From Ornithinimicrobium sediminis (GTDB lineage: Bacteria; Actinomycetota; Actinomycetes; Actinomycetales; Dermatophilaceae), in NCBI RefSeq assembly GCF_021272345.1, contig NZ_JAJSDQ010000002.1, positions 649,494 to 713,493 on the forward strand: a stretch of 64,000 nt of DNA. Reading direction: 5' to 3'. Of the stretch, positions 18,821 to 26,571 are shown in pieces (the first letter of the stretch is position 1; each line of letters opens with the position of its first letter). Position numbers and translations under genes: made by a program. The notes under the pieces were generated by a model, which was not told the DNA's origin, did not search any database, and saw only the letters and a program-made list of their open reading frames with translations.

Positions 18821-20116
18821 ATGAGCCCGGTCCAGACCACCGAGATCGACCCCGCCGTCGTCGCCGGCGTCCATGAGGTCGCCCGTCGTGCGCGGGTCGC
18901 TGCCCGCGCCCTGGCGCTGCTGACCCGTGCCGAGAAGGACGCGGCGCTCCTGGCGATGGCCGACGCGGTCGACGCCGCCACCGAACGGGTGGTGTCCGCC
19001 AACCAGGAGGACGTGCAGCGCGGTCGGGAGAGCGGCATGCCCGCCAACCTCCAGGACCGTCTGACCTTCGACGCGCCCCGGGTGCACGCCGTGGCCGACG
19101 CGCTGCGCCAGGTCGCCGGTCTGCCCGACCCCGTCGGCGAGGTCGTGCGGGGGTCCACGCTGGCCAACGGGCTACAGCTCCGGCAGGTCCGGGTGCCCAT
19201 GGGGGTGGTCGGCATGATCTACGAGGCGCGGCCCAACGTCACCGTCGACGCCGCGGGTCTGGGGCTGAAGTCCGGCAACGCCGTCATCCTGCGGGGCGGC
19301 TCGGCAGCCGGGTCGACCAACGCCGCCCTGGTGGCCGTGCTGCGCGAGGCGCTCTCCGGCTGCGGCCTGCCCGCCGACGCCGTCAACCTGCTCAGCGAGG
19401 GCGGCCGCGACGCCGGTCGGGCTCTGATGACGGCGCGCGGCCTCGTCGACCTGGTCATCCCGCGCGGGGGTGCCGACCTGATCCGGACCGTGGTCATGGA
19501 GTCCACCGTGCCGGTCATCGAGACAGGCACCGGCAACTGTCACGTCTACGTCGACGCAGGGGCGGACCCGGACATGGCGGTCGACCTCGTCCTCAACTCC
19601 AAGACCCACCGCACGTCGGTGTGCAACGCCGCCGAGTCTCTGCTGGTGCACGCCGGCATCGCCGAGCAGGTGCTGCCGGAGATCATGCGGCGCTTCGCCG
19701 AGGCAGGGGTGACCGTCCACGGGGACCACGCCATGGGGCGCTACGCACAGGAGGCCGGCACGCCATACGTCCCGGTCACCGCGGAGGACGACGACACCGA
19801 GTTCCTCAGCCTGGACATCAGCGCCCGGGTGGTGCCCGACCTCGACGCCGCGTTGGCTCATGTGCAGGAGCACACCTCGGGCCACACCGAGGCGATCGTC
19901 ACCGGTGACCGCGCTGCCGCACGCCGCTGGGTCGCCGAGGTGGACGCTGCGGCGGTGCTGGTGAACGCCTCCACCCGGTTCACCGACGGGGGCGAGTTCG
20001 GCTTCGGCGCCGAGATCGGGATCTCCACCCAGAAGCTGCACGCACGAGGACCCATGGCGCTGCCGGAGCTGACCACGACCAAGTGGGTCGTGGAGGGTGA
20101 GGGGCAGACGCGCTGA
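18821..20116 (+). CDS. proA: Gamma-glutamyl phosphate reductase
   Basis: ProA reduces gamma-glutamyl phosphate with NADPH to glutamate semialdehyde, which cyclises on the way to proline. The 431-residue aldehyde-dehydrogenase-fold protein carries the catalytic Cys in [15 protein letters not shown] (near residue 268) and the terminal [22 protein letters not shown] motif. ATG 18821 has GAGGAG at 18804-18809. It lies 55 bp after proB. Confidence 0.97.
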   Translation: MSPVQTTEIDPAVVAGVHEVARRARVAARALALLTRAEKDAALLAMADAVDAATERVVSANQEDVQRGRESGMPANLQDRLTFDAPRVHAVADALRQVAGLPDPVGEVVRGSTLANGLQLRQVRVPMGVVGMIYEARPNVTVDAAGLGLKSGNAVILRGGSAAGSTNAALVAVLREALSGCGLPADAVNLLSEGGRDAGRALMTARGLVDLVIPRGGADLIRTVVMESTVPVIETGTGNCHVYVDAGADPDMAVDLVLNSKTHRTSVCNAAESLLVHAGIAEQVLPEIMRRFAEAGVTVHGDHAMGRYAQEAGTPYVPVTAEDDDTEFLSLDISARVVPDLDAALAHVQEHTSGHTEAIVTGDRAAARRWVAEVDAAAVLVNASTRFTDGGEFGFGAEIGISTQKLHARGPMALPELTTTKWVVEGEGQTR

Positions 20117-20124
20117 AGCCCGCT

Positions 20125-20130
20125 TACAGT
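20125..20130 (+). promoter_or_regulatory. -10 box of a probable leaderless ribA-ribD_C transcript
   Basis: TACAGT ends 6 nt before ATG 20137. The gap after proA is only 20 bp and leaves no room for an FMN riboswitch. Confidence 0.6.
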
Positions 20131-20136
20131 TGGGCC

Positions 20137-21549
20137 ATGGCAGTCGATCGGACACCGTCGCACACAACGGCGCAGGTGGAGCGGGTGGTGGAGACCACGC
20201 TGCCGACCAGGCACGGGGTCTTCCGGCTGCTCGGCTACCTCGGGCCCTCCGGCCAGGAGAGCGTGGCGCTGGTCATGGGTGACGACGATGACGACGACCC
20301 GCAGGCACCCGTGCCCCTGGTGCGGCTGCACTCCGAGTGCCTGACCGGTGACGCGCTGGGCTCGCGCCGCTGCGACTGCGGTGAGCAGCTCGACGCCGCC
20401 CTCGGCATCGTGGCGGGACACGGCCGGGGAGCGGTCCTCTACCTCCGGGGCCACGAGGGGCGGGGGATCGGCCTGCTGGAGAAGCTCAAGGCCTACGCGC
20501 TGCAGGACCAGGGGCTGGACACGGTGGACGCCAACACCGAGCTGGGGCATCCACCTGACGCGCGCGACTACGGTCCCGCTGCTGCCATGCTGCACGACCT
20601 CGGGCTGGACAGCATCGTGCTGCTCTCGTCCAACCCCGCCAAGGAGCGTGCCGTCGAGGCACACGGCATCACGGTGCAGGAACGCCGCAGCCTCATCGTC
20701 CCTGACCGCGTCGAGAACGCGATGTACCTCGCGACCAAGCGGCTGCGCATGTCGCACGACCACCCCCAGGGTGACCTCGTGTGGGAGCAGCTGCTGGAGG
20801 GCATCGTCCCTGACGTCGTGACCGACCCGGCCGACCAGGTCCTCGTCGAGCGGTACGGCCCGGTCGTGTCGGCGGGCCCCGACCTGGTGCTGGCGCAGCT
20901 CGCGCAGAGTCTCGACGGGTTCATCGCCTCCCGCAGCGGCCACGCGGAGTACGTCTCCGGGGAGCAGGACCGTGAGCACCTGCACCGGCTGCGCGGCCTC
21001 GTGGACGCCGTGGTCGTCGGCGGAGCCACCGTGTGTGCCGACGACTGCCGGCTGACCGTGCGTGCCGTGCCGGGGCAGGACCCCGTCCGCGTCGTCCTCG
21101 ACCCTCGGGGCCGCGTGCCCACGACGGCGCACGTCCTCGCCGACGGCGCCGCCCCGACCTTCTGGGTGCTCGCCGCCGGCACGCCGGCGCCGACAGGCCT
21201 GGGGGAGCACGTGGAGGTCGTGCGTATGCCGTTGCGCGAGGGCGGGTTCGACCCGGCGGAGGTCCTGCGGCTGCTGCGGAGGAGGGGTCTGCGCCGGGTG
21301 CTGGTCGAGGGTGGGGGGCGGACCGTGTCGGCCTTCCTGGACGCCGGGGTGCTGGACCGGCTCTACGTCACGACCGCGCCGATGCTCATCGGCGACGGTG
21401 TGCCGGGAATCCGTTTCGACGGGGCCGAGCGGCTCTCCGGGGCGCTGCGACCGACCGTGCGGCGCTTCCTGCTGGGGGACGACGTGTGCACCGAGCTCTG
21501 GCTGACCGACGTGGGCCACGACAGCGCTGCCCGGGCGCATCCGGCCTGA
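20137..21549 (+). CDS. GTP cyclohydrolase II fused to a RibD-type reductase domain
   Basis: A 470-residue fusion. Residues about 15-205 are GTP cyclohydrolase II: the Zn cysteines are in CLTGDALGSRRCDC (Cys68, 79, 81), followed by RGHEGRGIGL and KLKAYALQDQG with Tyr at 120. Residues about 225-465 are the dihydrofolate-reductase-like RibD C-terminal domain (AQSLDGFIASRSG, LVDAVVVGGATVCADD, VLVEGGGRTVSAFL, APMLIG). The RibB and deaminase domains are missing. GTP would be opened to the diaminopyrimidine and its ribose reduced to ribitol. Streptomyces SCO6655 is, as I recall, a homologue with Met at the Tyr120 position that stops at the formyl intermediate; here Tyr is kept. The convergent five-gene operon suggests a special pathway and not housekeeping riboflavin synthesis. 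Confidence 0.88.
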   Translation: MAVDRTPSHTTAQVERVVETTLPTRHGVFRLLGYLGPSGQESVALVMGDDDDDDPQAPVPLVRLHSECLTGDALGSRRCDCGEQLDAALGIVAGHGRGAVLYLRGHEGRGIGLLEKLKAYALQDQGLDTVDANTELGHPPDARDYGPAAAMLHDLGLDSIVLLSSNPAKERAVEAHGITVQERRSLIVPDRVENAMYLATKRLRMSHDHPQGDLVWEQLLEGIVPDVVTDPADQVLVERYGPVVSAGPDLVLAQLAQSLDGFIASRSGHAEYVSGEQDREHLHRLRGLVDAVVVGGATVCADDCRLTVRAVPGQDPVRVVLDPRGRVPTTAHVLADGAAPTFWVLAAGTPAPTGLGEHVEVVRMPLREGGFDPAEVLRLLRRRGLRRVLVEGGGRTVSAFLDAGVLDRLYVTTAPMLIGDGVPGIRFDGAERLSGALRPTVRRFLLGDDVCTELWLTDVGHDSAARAHPA

Positions 21550-21587
21550 CAGCTGAACCGGGCCGGACAAGCGGCGCCCTGGGGTGT

Positions 21588-22487
21588 CTAGGCGTCGGCG
21601 GCGACGCCCTCACGCGGCGCGCTCAGCCGGCGCGACCGGACCACGGCCAGCAGCACCAGCGCCCCTCCCGGCAGCGAGCCGACCATGGCCAGCACGCCGT
21701 AGGTCGCCGCAGCGGTGACGCCGTCGACCATGGGCAGGCCCCAGAGCATGGCCGCGACGGCCGTGGCGCTCTCGCGGGGTCCCCACCCACCGACGTTGAC
21801 CGGGATGGCCATGGCCGCCAGGCACACGGCGCCCAGAGGGAGGGCGTCGCCGATGCTCAGACCGGGCACGCTGGTGGTGCCGGCGTAGACGAAGAGGGCC
21901 ATGAGCGAGCCCCACATCGCCAGCGAGGCCAGCAGCGCCCGCGCGAGCTCCCCGGGTCGCACGCGGCGTAGGCCCGGCCACAGGGCGGCCAGCAGCGCGG
22001 CGCTGCCCACGAAGGCCAGCGCCGTCACGACCGGGGTGCGGCCACCGACGGCCAGGGCGACAGCAGCACCGAGCACGGTGACGAGGGTGCCCAGCAGCCT
22101 CTCGAGAGCCACCACGGTGACCCCGGTGCGCAGCCGGGCGCCCTCCTCTGTCGGGTGCCGCAGGGCCCGGACGGCGTCACCCGCGACGCCACCGGGCAGC
22201 ACCAGGTTGAGGAAGGTCGCCTCGTAGGTCAGCGAGACCGCCTCGCGGACCCGCGGGCGAGCCGCATACCCGTGGGCGATCCGTCGCCACCGGTCCGCCT
22301 GTGCGCCCACCGCCACCAGTCCCAGCAGCAGGGCGACGACGACCGCCGGGCCGTCCACGGCCCGCGCCGCACGCATGAACGGCTCGGCGCCGAAGGCAGC
22401 GACCAGGAGCGCCACGAGCAGCACCGAGACCAGCACCTGGACGACCGTCCACCCGCGATGCCGCGCGGGGCGTGCCGGCTCGCTCAC
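21588..22487 (-). CDS. Flippase-like / LPG-synthase TM-domain membrane protein
   Basis: A 299-residue integral membrane protein of the UPF0104/COG0392 type (the transmembrane half of lysyl-phosphatidylglycerol synthase, often called flippase-like). About eight hydrophobic segments are visible, with the family features TYEATFLNLVLPGGVAGDAVRA and IPVNVGGWGPRE. GTG 22487 overlaps the methyltransferase stop (GTGA) with GGGAG before it. It is the last gene of the minus-strand operon and faces the ribA-ribD_C fusion gene. Relatives export or modify lipid-linked products, so a role in moving the cluster's product is possible but unproven. Confidence 0.82.
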   Translation of the reverse strand: MSEPARPARHRGWTVVQVLVSVLLVALLVAAFGAEPFMRAARAVDGPAVVVALLLGLVAVGAQADRWRRIAHGYAARPRVREAVSLTYEATFLNLVLPGGVAGDAVRALRHPTEEGARLRTGVTVVALERLLGTLVTVLGAAVALAVGGRTPVVTALAFVGSAALLAALWPGLRRVRPGELARALLASLAMWGSLMALFVYAGTTSVPGLSIGDALPLGAVCLAAMAIPVNVGGWGPRESATAVAAMLWGLPMVDGVTAAATYGVLAMVGSLPGGALVLLAVVRSRRLSAPREGVAADA

Positions 22488-23353
22488 GACGGGCTCCCAG
22501 GCACGGCCAGGCCGTCCACGTGGTCCACGACAGCGCTCAGCGCGTGGTCGTCGAGCTGCCCGGAGCGGTCTCGCCACCAGCCCTCGATCCGTCGGGTGCT
22601 CTCGGGGTCGCCGCCGACGACCTCCAGGGCGGCGTCGACGCGCTCGGCGAGCCAGCGGCGCAGCAGCGCCTCGTGGCCGGGCCCCAGCTCCCAGGGGGTC
22701 GCCGCCTCGGTGACCCGCCAGCCGGCGGCTGCAAAGGCCTGCGCGGCCACCTGCCACCCGTCCGGGCCGGCGAGGGGCTCTGCCATGGCCTCGAGGCGAC
22801 GACGCTGGTGCGCGTTGAAGGCGCGGACCAGCGTCGCGTCGTCGCGGTGCTCGGGCGTGACGAGGAAGGACCCGGTGACGGTGAGGGAGAACAGCGCGGC
22901 CTCCGCTCCTGCCACGACGTCGGCCACGCACCGGACGACCTGGCCCGGTGTGAGCAGGTCCAGCAGGGCCGAACAGGTCACCACCCTAGGACGCGCCCGG
23001 TCGGCCAGCACCCGGGGCAGGTCGTCCACGCCGCCGACCACCCGTTCGGTGGCGCGCAGGGCCTCGTGCGCGGGCAGGTCGGCTGCGGTGAGCAGGTCGC
23101 TGTCGTGGTCGACCAGGACCCACCGCTGGGCGTCGGCCCCGGCCCGGGCCAGCCGCGGCACCAGCCAGGCGGGGTTGGCCCCGGTGCCTGCGCCCAGGTC
23201 GACGAGGCTCAGCTCGCCGCTCGTGCCCACCTGCCGTGCCAGGTCGCGGACGAGGGGGAGTGCCGCCTCGCGCGCCGCCGTGTCGGCTGACCGTCGGGCG
23301 GCCAGCCAGTCCCCGGCGATCCTGCGGGCCCCGCCGGTCGGCGTCGTGCTCAT
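22484..23353 (-). CDS. SAM-dependent methyltransferase-like protein
   Basis: A 289-residue class I methyltransferase. The SAM-binding motif LVDLGAGTGANPAWLV is clear, with acidic residues at the next strand (VLVDHDSDLL) and a DDLP loop. The substrate cannot be told. The start is ATG 23353 with CAGGAG before it, overlapping the glycosyltransferase stop by 4 bp (ATGA). Tight coupling with a glycosyltransferase and pterin-like genes suggests methylation of a small molecule. Confidence 0.82.
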   Translation of the reverse strand: MSTTPTGGARRIAGDWLAARRSADTAAREAALPLVRDLARQVGTSGELSLVDLGAGTGANPAWLVPRLARAGADAQRWVLVDHDSDLLTAADLPAHEALRATERVVGGVDDLPRVLADRARPRVVTCSALLDLLTPGQVVRCVADVVAGAEAALFSLTVTGSFLVTPEHRDDATLVRAFNAHQRRRLEAMAEPLAGPDGWQVAAQAFAAAGWRVTEAATPWELGPGHEALLRRWLAERVDAALEVVGGDPESTRRIEGWWRDRSGQLDDHALSAVVDHVDGLAVPGSPS

Positions 23354-24393
23354 CGGTGCTCCTGGCTCAGGTGCGTGTGCACCGTGTGGGCGGTGTCGGC
23401 CCACGTGGGCAGCTGTCGACCGCGGCTACGTGCCCGGGTGCTCCAGTGGCGGCGCAGCGCGGTGTCTTCGAGCCAACGGCGCAGGGTGGCCGCCCATTCC
23501 TGCGGCAGCTGCGGGTCCAGGGCCGCCCCGGCGGGGTCGTCGCCGTCCGTCCCCACCAGGGTCTGCGCGGCCGCCGTGCCCGCGGAGACGAAGGCCGGTA
23601 TGCCGTGGGACAGGGCCTCGGCCACGACCATCGCGTAGGTCTCGCTCGTCGAGGGCAGGAGCAGCAGGTCGGCAGCGTCCCAGGCGCGCTCCATCAACGT
23701 GCCGGTCGCCGGCCCGTCCATCCGCACCCGCCCGGCGAGGTGGCCCGCCTCGATCCCGGCGCGCAGGCTCGGACCGGTGCCCCGGTCCGGTCCGGTGCCC
23801 ACCCAGTGGGCGGTCCAGGAGAGGTCCTGCACCGCGGTGAGGGCCTGCAGGAGCAGCACGTGGTTCTTGCGCACGGTGTAGGCCGCCGGGGTGAACAGCC
23901 GGGGCGGCTCGCTGCCTCGGGACGGCGGGGACGGGTCGGTGCCGGGCTCGGCGACCAGGAGGGGCAGGTCACCGTAGCGCCGGCGCACGTCCCTCTCGGC
24001 CCATCCGCTGGTGACGACCACACCCGTGGCGGCGTGCAGGGCGGCGCCCTCGGAGCGGGCCAGCCGGGGCGCCTCGGCTGACGCTGCGTCGGCCGGCAGC
24101 GGCAGGTGGACCAGCAGCCAGACGGCGGCGTGCGCCGAGACCCGGGCGACGGCCTCCGGCGCGGCACACCCGATGATGCCGTCCACGAGGAGCGGGCGGT
24201 CCCCGGCGTGTGCGTGCAGCACCTGTTCGAGCTGGGCGAGGTCGGCGGCATCCGGGTGCGGCCAGGCCCCGGCCACCGGCACCGGCTCGGTGCCCCACTC
24301 CCGGGCCAGGCGGGTGTTGTAGACCGTGCCGCCGCTGGGGCCCGGCAGGTCGGCGGGGGACAGGACCAGGGGCGGGCGGTCAGTCGGGGGCAT
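23350..24393 (-). CDS. GT4-like glycosyltransferase
   Basis: A 347-residue glycosyltransferase with a GT-B fold. The N-terminal domain starts with GGTVYNTRLAREWG; the C-terminal nucleotide-sugar domain has PSTSETYAMVVAEALSHG, the EX7E motif of family GT4. Start ATG 24393 lies within the 3' end of the pterin-synthase-like gene (14-nt overlap), preceded by GAGGTGG. Sugar donor and acceptor are unknown; the cluster context suggests a pterin or pyrimidine aglycone. Confidence 0.84.
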   Translation of the reverse strand: MPPTDRPPLVLSPADLPGPSGGTVYNTRLAREWGTEPVPVAGAWPHPDAADLAQLEQVLHAHAGDRPLLVDGIIGCAAPEAVARVSAHAAVWLLVHLPLPADAASAEAPRLARSEGAALHAATGVVVTSGWAERDVRRRYGDLPLLVAEPGTDPSPPSRGSEPPRLFTPAAYTVRKNHVLLLQALTAVQDLSWTAHWVGTGPDRGTGPSLRAGIEAGHLAGRVRMDGPATGTLMERAWDAADLLLLPSTSETYAMVVAEALSHGIPAFVSAGTAAAQTLVGTDGDDPAGAALDPQLPQEWAATLRRWLEDTALRRHWSTRARSRGRQLPTWADTAHTVHTHLSQEHR

Positions 24394-24784
24394 CGGCGAC
24401 GGCCACCTCGTAGGTCGCCCAGGCGTCGGGGTGCTCACGCAAGGTGACCTGGACGCGCTCGATGCCGTGCGCGGGGTCGCTGCTGCGCATCCGCTCCACC
24501 ACGCGCAGCGCCACGTGACGTGCCAGCACCTCGGTCGTGGTCAGCTGCCCCACCATGTCGGGGTGCTCGTCGAGGTTGCGGTAGCTCAGCGCGCCCAGCA
24601 CGGCGTCGAGATGGCCCTGGGCGGCGCCGATGTCGAGGACGACCCCGTGCTCGTCGAGCTCGGGACGGCTGAACGTGGTCTCGGCGACGTAGGTGGCTCC
24701 GTGCAGGCCCTGCGCGGGTCCGAAGAAGGGGTCGGGGAGGCTGTGGGCGATCATCATGTGGCCACGGACGGTGAGGCTGAACAC
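24380..24784 (-). CDS. Divergent 6-pyruvoyltetrahydropterin synthase/QueD-like protein
   Basis: A 134-residue protein of the PTPS/6-carboxytetrahydropterin synthase superfamily. The start is MFSLTVRGHMMIAHSLPD and the pattern resembles QueD, but key residues differ. His14 and His28 are kept, while the third zinc His of the HGH motif is Ala30 (LHGAT), no Cys precedes the motif, and the usual LDH is LDEH. A related variant occurs, as I recall, in similar actinobacterial clusters. Canonical QueD or PTPS activity is therefore doubtful. GTG 24784 has AAGGAG before it; the dehydrogenase stop is 11 bp upstream. Confidence 0.82.
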   Translation of the reverse strand: MFSLTVRGHMMIAHSLPDPFFGPAQGLHGATYVAETTFSRPELDEHGVVLDIGAAQGHLDAVLGALSYRNLDEHPDMVGQLTTTEVLARHVALRVVERMRSSDPAHGIERVQVTLREHPDAWATYEVAVADAPD

Positions 24785-24795
24785 AGAGGTCTCCT

Positions 24796-25806
24796 TCAGG
24801 TGTAGTCGACGACGGTGCAGAGCCCGGCGGGCCCCGGCCGTGCCAGCCGGTCGAGGGTCTGAGGCAGCTCCTCGAAGGAGCAGGAGCCGGTGAGGAAGAC
24901 GTCGTACACGGGGTCGGCGAGCTCGGCGAGCGCGAGGGCCAGGCGGTCCTGGGTGCTGCGCCGGGCCCGGCGCGAGGGGGAGACCGCGCCCACCTGGCTG
25001 GCCCGGATCGTCAGGCGGCGGGCATGGAAGGCGCCGCCCAGCGGCACCCGCGGCGCCGTGGCCCCGAACCACGAGACCTCGACCAGCGTGCCCTCGAAGC
25101 CCAGGGCGTCCAGCCCGGTCGCCAGACCTGCCTCGGTGGCCGAACAGTGCACGACCAGGTCCAGGTCGCCAGGAATGTCCTCGGGACGGACCAGGGGGAC
25201 GCCCAGGGCCCCTGCCAGCTCGGCACGACCGGGGTCCGGGTCGACCAGGACCAGCTCGCTCAGGGGATGGTCGCGCAGCAGGGCCGCCACGGACGCGCCC
25301 ACCATGCCCGCCCCGACGACCGCGACCCGGTCGGCCCAGCGCGGGGCGGCGTCCCACACGGTGTTGACCGCGGTCTCCACCGTGCCGGCGAGCACGGCCC
25401 GGGCCGAGGGGACGTCATCGGGCACCGGGACCAGCGCCGAGACGGGCACGACATAGCGGTCCTGGTGCGGGTGCAGACAGAAGACCCGGCGGCCCACCCA
25501 CGAGGGGGCGCCCTCCTCGACGACGCCGACCGAGAGGTAGCCGTACTTCACCGGGCCCGGGAGGTCGCCCTCCTGGAAGGGAGCCCGCATCGCCGCGGCG
25601 ACCTCGGGAGGCACCTCGCCGCGATGGACCAGGGTCTCGCTGCCGCGGCTCACCCCGCTGTGCAGCGTGCGCACGCTCGCCTCGCCCGGCCCCGGGGCGG
25701 GGAGGTCGGCGGTGCGGATCTCGCCCGCGCCGGGCGCGACGGTCCAGTAGGCACGGCAGGTGCGGGCCTGGTCAGGGGCCTCCGGGGCGTCGTCGGGGGA
25801 TGGCAT
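24796..25806 (-). CDS. MDR dehydrogenase, BchC-like, lacking catalytic zinc ligands
   Basis: A 336-residue medium-chain dehydrogenase/reductase. The NAD(P)-binding motif VAVVGAGMVGASVAALL is clear. Where zinc alcohol dehydrogenases have Cys and GHE, this protein has SGVSRGSETLVHRG and KYGYLSVG, as in the BchC-type subgroup, so catalytic zinc is unlikely. It is the first gene of the five-gene operon and divergent from the CDP-alcohol phosphatidyltransferase gene. TATGCT at 25815-25820 ends 8 nt before ATG 25806. It probably oxidises or reduces a side-chain hydroxyl or ketone of the cluster product. Confidence 0.84.
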   Translation of the reverse strand: MPSPDDAPEAPDQARTCRAYWTVAPGAGEIRTADLPAPGPGEASVRTLHSGVSRGSETLVHRGEVPPEVAAAMRAPFQEGDLPGPVKYGYLSVGVVEEGAPSWVGRRVFCLHPHQDRYVVPVSALVPVPDDVPSARAVLAGTVETAVNTVWDAAPRWADRVAVVGAGMVGASVAALLRDHPLSELVLVDPDPGRAELAGALGVPLVRPEDIPGDLDLVVHCSATEAGLATGLDALGFEGTLVEVSWFGATAPRVPLGGAFHARRLTIRASQVGAVSPSRRARRSTQDRLALALAELADPVYDVFLTGSCSFEELPQTLDRLARPGPAGLCTVVDYT

Positions 25807-25814
25807 CACCCACC

Positions 25815-25820
25815 AGCATA
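25815..25820 (-). promoter_or_regulatory. -10 box for the minus-strand pterin-like operon
   Basis: Read on the minus strand, TATGCT lies 8 nt before ATG 25806, predicting a leaderless or nearly leaderless operon mRNA. Confidence 0.5.
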
Positions 25821-25839
25821 CGAAGGGCTCTGCGCTCCG

Positions 25840-25845
25840 TAGGGT
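25840..25845 (+). promoter_or_regulatory. -10 box of a probable leaderless CDP-alcohol phosphatidyltransferase mRNA
   Basis: TAGGGT is exactly 6 nt before ATG 25852. The divergent operon's -10 lies only 20 bp away, so the two promoters are packed back to back. Confidence 0.6.
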
Positions 25846-25851
25846 GTGCCC

Positions 25852-26571
25852 ATGTCTCCGGCCGTGCCCCCCCTGCGCATGGGGGCGCAGGGGGCTGCCG
25901 CGCTGGTGCTCACGGTCCTGGCCTGTGTGCTCATCCTCGGGCAGGGCTCCCCGCGGCCCTCGGGGCCCGGCGCAGTCGCGGCCGTGGCGGCGGGCACGGC
26001 CTTCCTGCTGGTCTTCCTGGCAGGGCTGTCCCGTCGGCGGCCGCGCCGGTACGGTCCGGCGGACACGGTCACCCTGGTGCGTGCAGGTCTGGCCTCCGTC
26101 TGCACGTGCTGGATGGTGCTCACGCTGCAGGGAGCTCTCCCGGCGCAGTCCTGGTGGCTGCTCGGCATCAGCGTGACCGCGCTGGTGCTGGACGGGGTCG
26201 ACGGGGCGATCGCGCGTCGGACCGCGTCCTCGAGCGGTGCAGGTGGGCGGCTCGACGCGGAGACCGACGCCGCCCTGATCCTGGTCCTGTCGGTCGTCGC
26301 GGCGCAGGTCGTCGGCTGGTGGGTCCTGCTGAGCGGCCTGATGCGCTACCTGTTCCTCCTGGGCCAGTGGCTGCGACCGCGCTGGCGCCGTCCGCTGCCC
26401 TACAGCCAGGCCCGTCGGACGGTCGCCGCGACGCAAGGCGGGATCCTGGCGGGGATCACCGGGCCGGTCGTGCCCTGGTGGCTGGCGGCGCTGGCCGCTG
26501 CCGTGGGACTGGGGCTACTCCTGTGGTCCTTCTCCCGGGACGTGCTCGTCCTGGAGGCCCAGGGACGCTGA
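25852..26571 (+). CDS. CDP-alcohol phosphatidyltransferase family protein
   Basis: A 239-residue membrane enzyme with about six hydrophobic segments and a complete family signature DG-x2-AR-x8-G-x3-D-x3-D (DGVDGAIARR, then GRLDAETD). Such enzymes join a CDP-activated alcohol to another alcohol with release of CMP. The substrate is unknown; its divergent promoter with the dehydrogenase operon suggests it belongs to the cluster and could attach the product to a lipid. ATG 25852 is preferred over GTG 25846, which falls in the promoter spacer. The last 57 bp overlap the convergent GT2 gene. Confidence 0.85.
   Translation: MSPAVPPLRMGAQGAAALVLTVLACVLILGQGSPRPSGPGAVAAVAAGTAFLLVFLAGLSRRRPRRYGPADTVTLVRAGLASVCTCWMVLTLQGALPAQSWWLLGISVTALVLDGVDGAIARRTASSSGAGGRLDAETDAALILVLSVVAAQVVGWWVLLSGLMRYLFLLGQWLRPRWRRPLPYSQARRTVAATQGGILAGITGPVVPWWLAALAAAVGLGLLLWSFSRDVLVLEAQGR

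Noticed and set aside
20117..20136. FMN riboswitch upstream of the cyclohydrolase fusion
   Set aside because: Only 20 bp lie between proA and the ATG, and a -10 box for a leaderless mRNA fills the space.
24796..26436. Longer N-terminus for the MDR dehydrogenase
   Set aside because: The upstream extension runs through the divergent promoters and the CDP-alcohol gene; ATG 25806 gives a normal MDR length.
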